Assembly: GCF_905404315.1 (NCBI RefSeq) | Contig: NC_066294.1 | Coordinates: 8,705,501-8,769,500 of the forward strand | Source of the DNA: Leptidea sinapis | Taxonomy: Eukaryota > Arthropoda > Insecta > Lepidoptera > Pieridae | Direction: 5' to 3' | Length of the DNA stretch: 64,000 nucleotides | Part shown: positions 63,397 to 64,000 of the stretch, in pieces | Numbering within the stretch: position 1 is the first letter of the stretch | How the letters are laid out: every line of letters starts with the position of its first letter | Translations under genes and position numbers: made by a program | The notes under the pieces: model-generated | The model's database searches: none | Told to the model about the DNA's origin: nothing | Seen by the model: the letters and a program-made list of their open reading frames with translations, nothing else

Positions 63397-64000
63397 CTAA
63401 AAAATTATACAGAAAATGCCAAACTTTTTTTCTAGATGACCTGCAATGGTCATACGACAACACATCAAGGAATAAAATAATAATAAATACTGGACGGAAG
63501 TCACGCCCAAGGTTCAGTGACGGATTAACCCCTAATCAAATTAAGCAATTGCCTAAGGCACCACGTCTGAGGGGGCACTAGAAGAAACACAAAAAAATAC
63601 GTCCTTAGGGCATTACGCCTCACTCTCACGTCACCAAAAATCACACCAAAAAAATATTTCTAGGACAAATGTGAAAAATTGCGCGTTTTAAGTTGACATA
63701 GAGTCCGACCTAGAGTCATAACCCCACTCCCGCTTGCCCACTCGCTGCTCGTTTGTGCATTCGACAATTCGAATGCCCCGAAATTAGTTAAAAATAGTAT
63801 ACGTACAAATAAAATAGTATACAATACAATTACAAATTTATTTTCATTAATTATTTATCTCAGTCAGATAAAAGCAAAAAGAAAACAGCTTTGTGTCCAA
63901 AGCTATTTTCTATTTGCTTCCCGATGTGTCGAGAGCCAATGGGCTATCATTGGACTACGCAGGTCCTGGCCCACCACCTGGAGGATGCTGTTACACGAGC
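63397..64000. other. Intronic sequence upstream of visible exon 1
   Basis: 63480-63600 resembles an old repeat. 63900-64000 has short open frames in both strands, but no splice-consistent dynein exon was found. The next upstream DYNC2H1 exon should lie outside. Confidence 0.35.

Noticed and set aside
39992..63396. Reading the exons at 40-63 kb as a separate coiled-coil or spectrin-like gene
   Set aside because: Their conserved blocks fit the dynein-2 tail and linker in order, and they join in phase with the exons at 0.5-12.7 kb.
63900..64000. A further upstream DYNC2H1 exon at the right edge
   Set aside because: A minus-strand frame exists, but no acceptor/donor pair in phase with exon 1 was seen and the residues do not match the family.

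Overview
This is a eukaryotic, AT-rich, intron-rich and transposon-rich window. The insect-type gene content, canonical GT-AG introns, and relics of jockey/CR1-type LINEs, mariner (DD34D), maT-like DD37D and DD41D-like transposons all point to an insect. The dispersed repeat families look like those of Lepidoptera, so a moth or butterfly is most likely; the order is an inference, and the species cannot be told.

The backbone of the window is one minus-strand gene, the cytoplasmic dynein-2 (intraflagellar transport) heavy chain DYNC2H1 (Drosophila beethoven). Twenty exons could be read by hand from 63396 down to 478. Each boundary is GT-AG and every splice phase agrees. Together they give 3,606 coding bases, 1,202 codons in one open frame. 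They cover the second part of the tail, the linker and the Walker A loop of AAA1 (GPAGTGKT). The first exons lie beyond the right edge, and most of the motor lies beyond the left edge.

Two other genes sit inside its introns. In the 26.2-kb intron between exons 15 and 16 lies a complete laminin beta-1 chain gene (LanB1, 16325-21646), on the same strand as its host. Its 1,773-codon frame has no intron, and it has a plausible TATA/Inr promoter just upstream and AATAAA signals downstream. In the intron between exons 2 and 3 lies a small three-exon plus-strand gene (57498-59514) for an unrecognised 105-residue protein.

The remaining sequence is intronic and mostly repeats. About 16 copies belong to one ~290-bp A-tailed retroposon ('family A'). 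There are C-terminal and 3' fragments of at least three LINE types, three broken DNA transposons, several MITE families with visible inverted repeats, a tandem array, and a repeat carrying a well-folded tRNA-like domain. Several insertions are nested and can be ordered in time. The three genes share no pathway that the sequence shows: dynein-2 runs retrograde transport in cilia, laminin beta-1 builds basement membrane, and the small protein is unknown. What links them is position: transcription of the host must cross a same-strand gene with its own promoter and polyadenylation signals.
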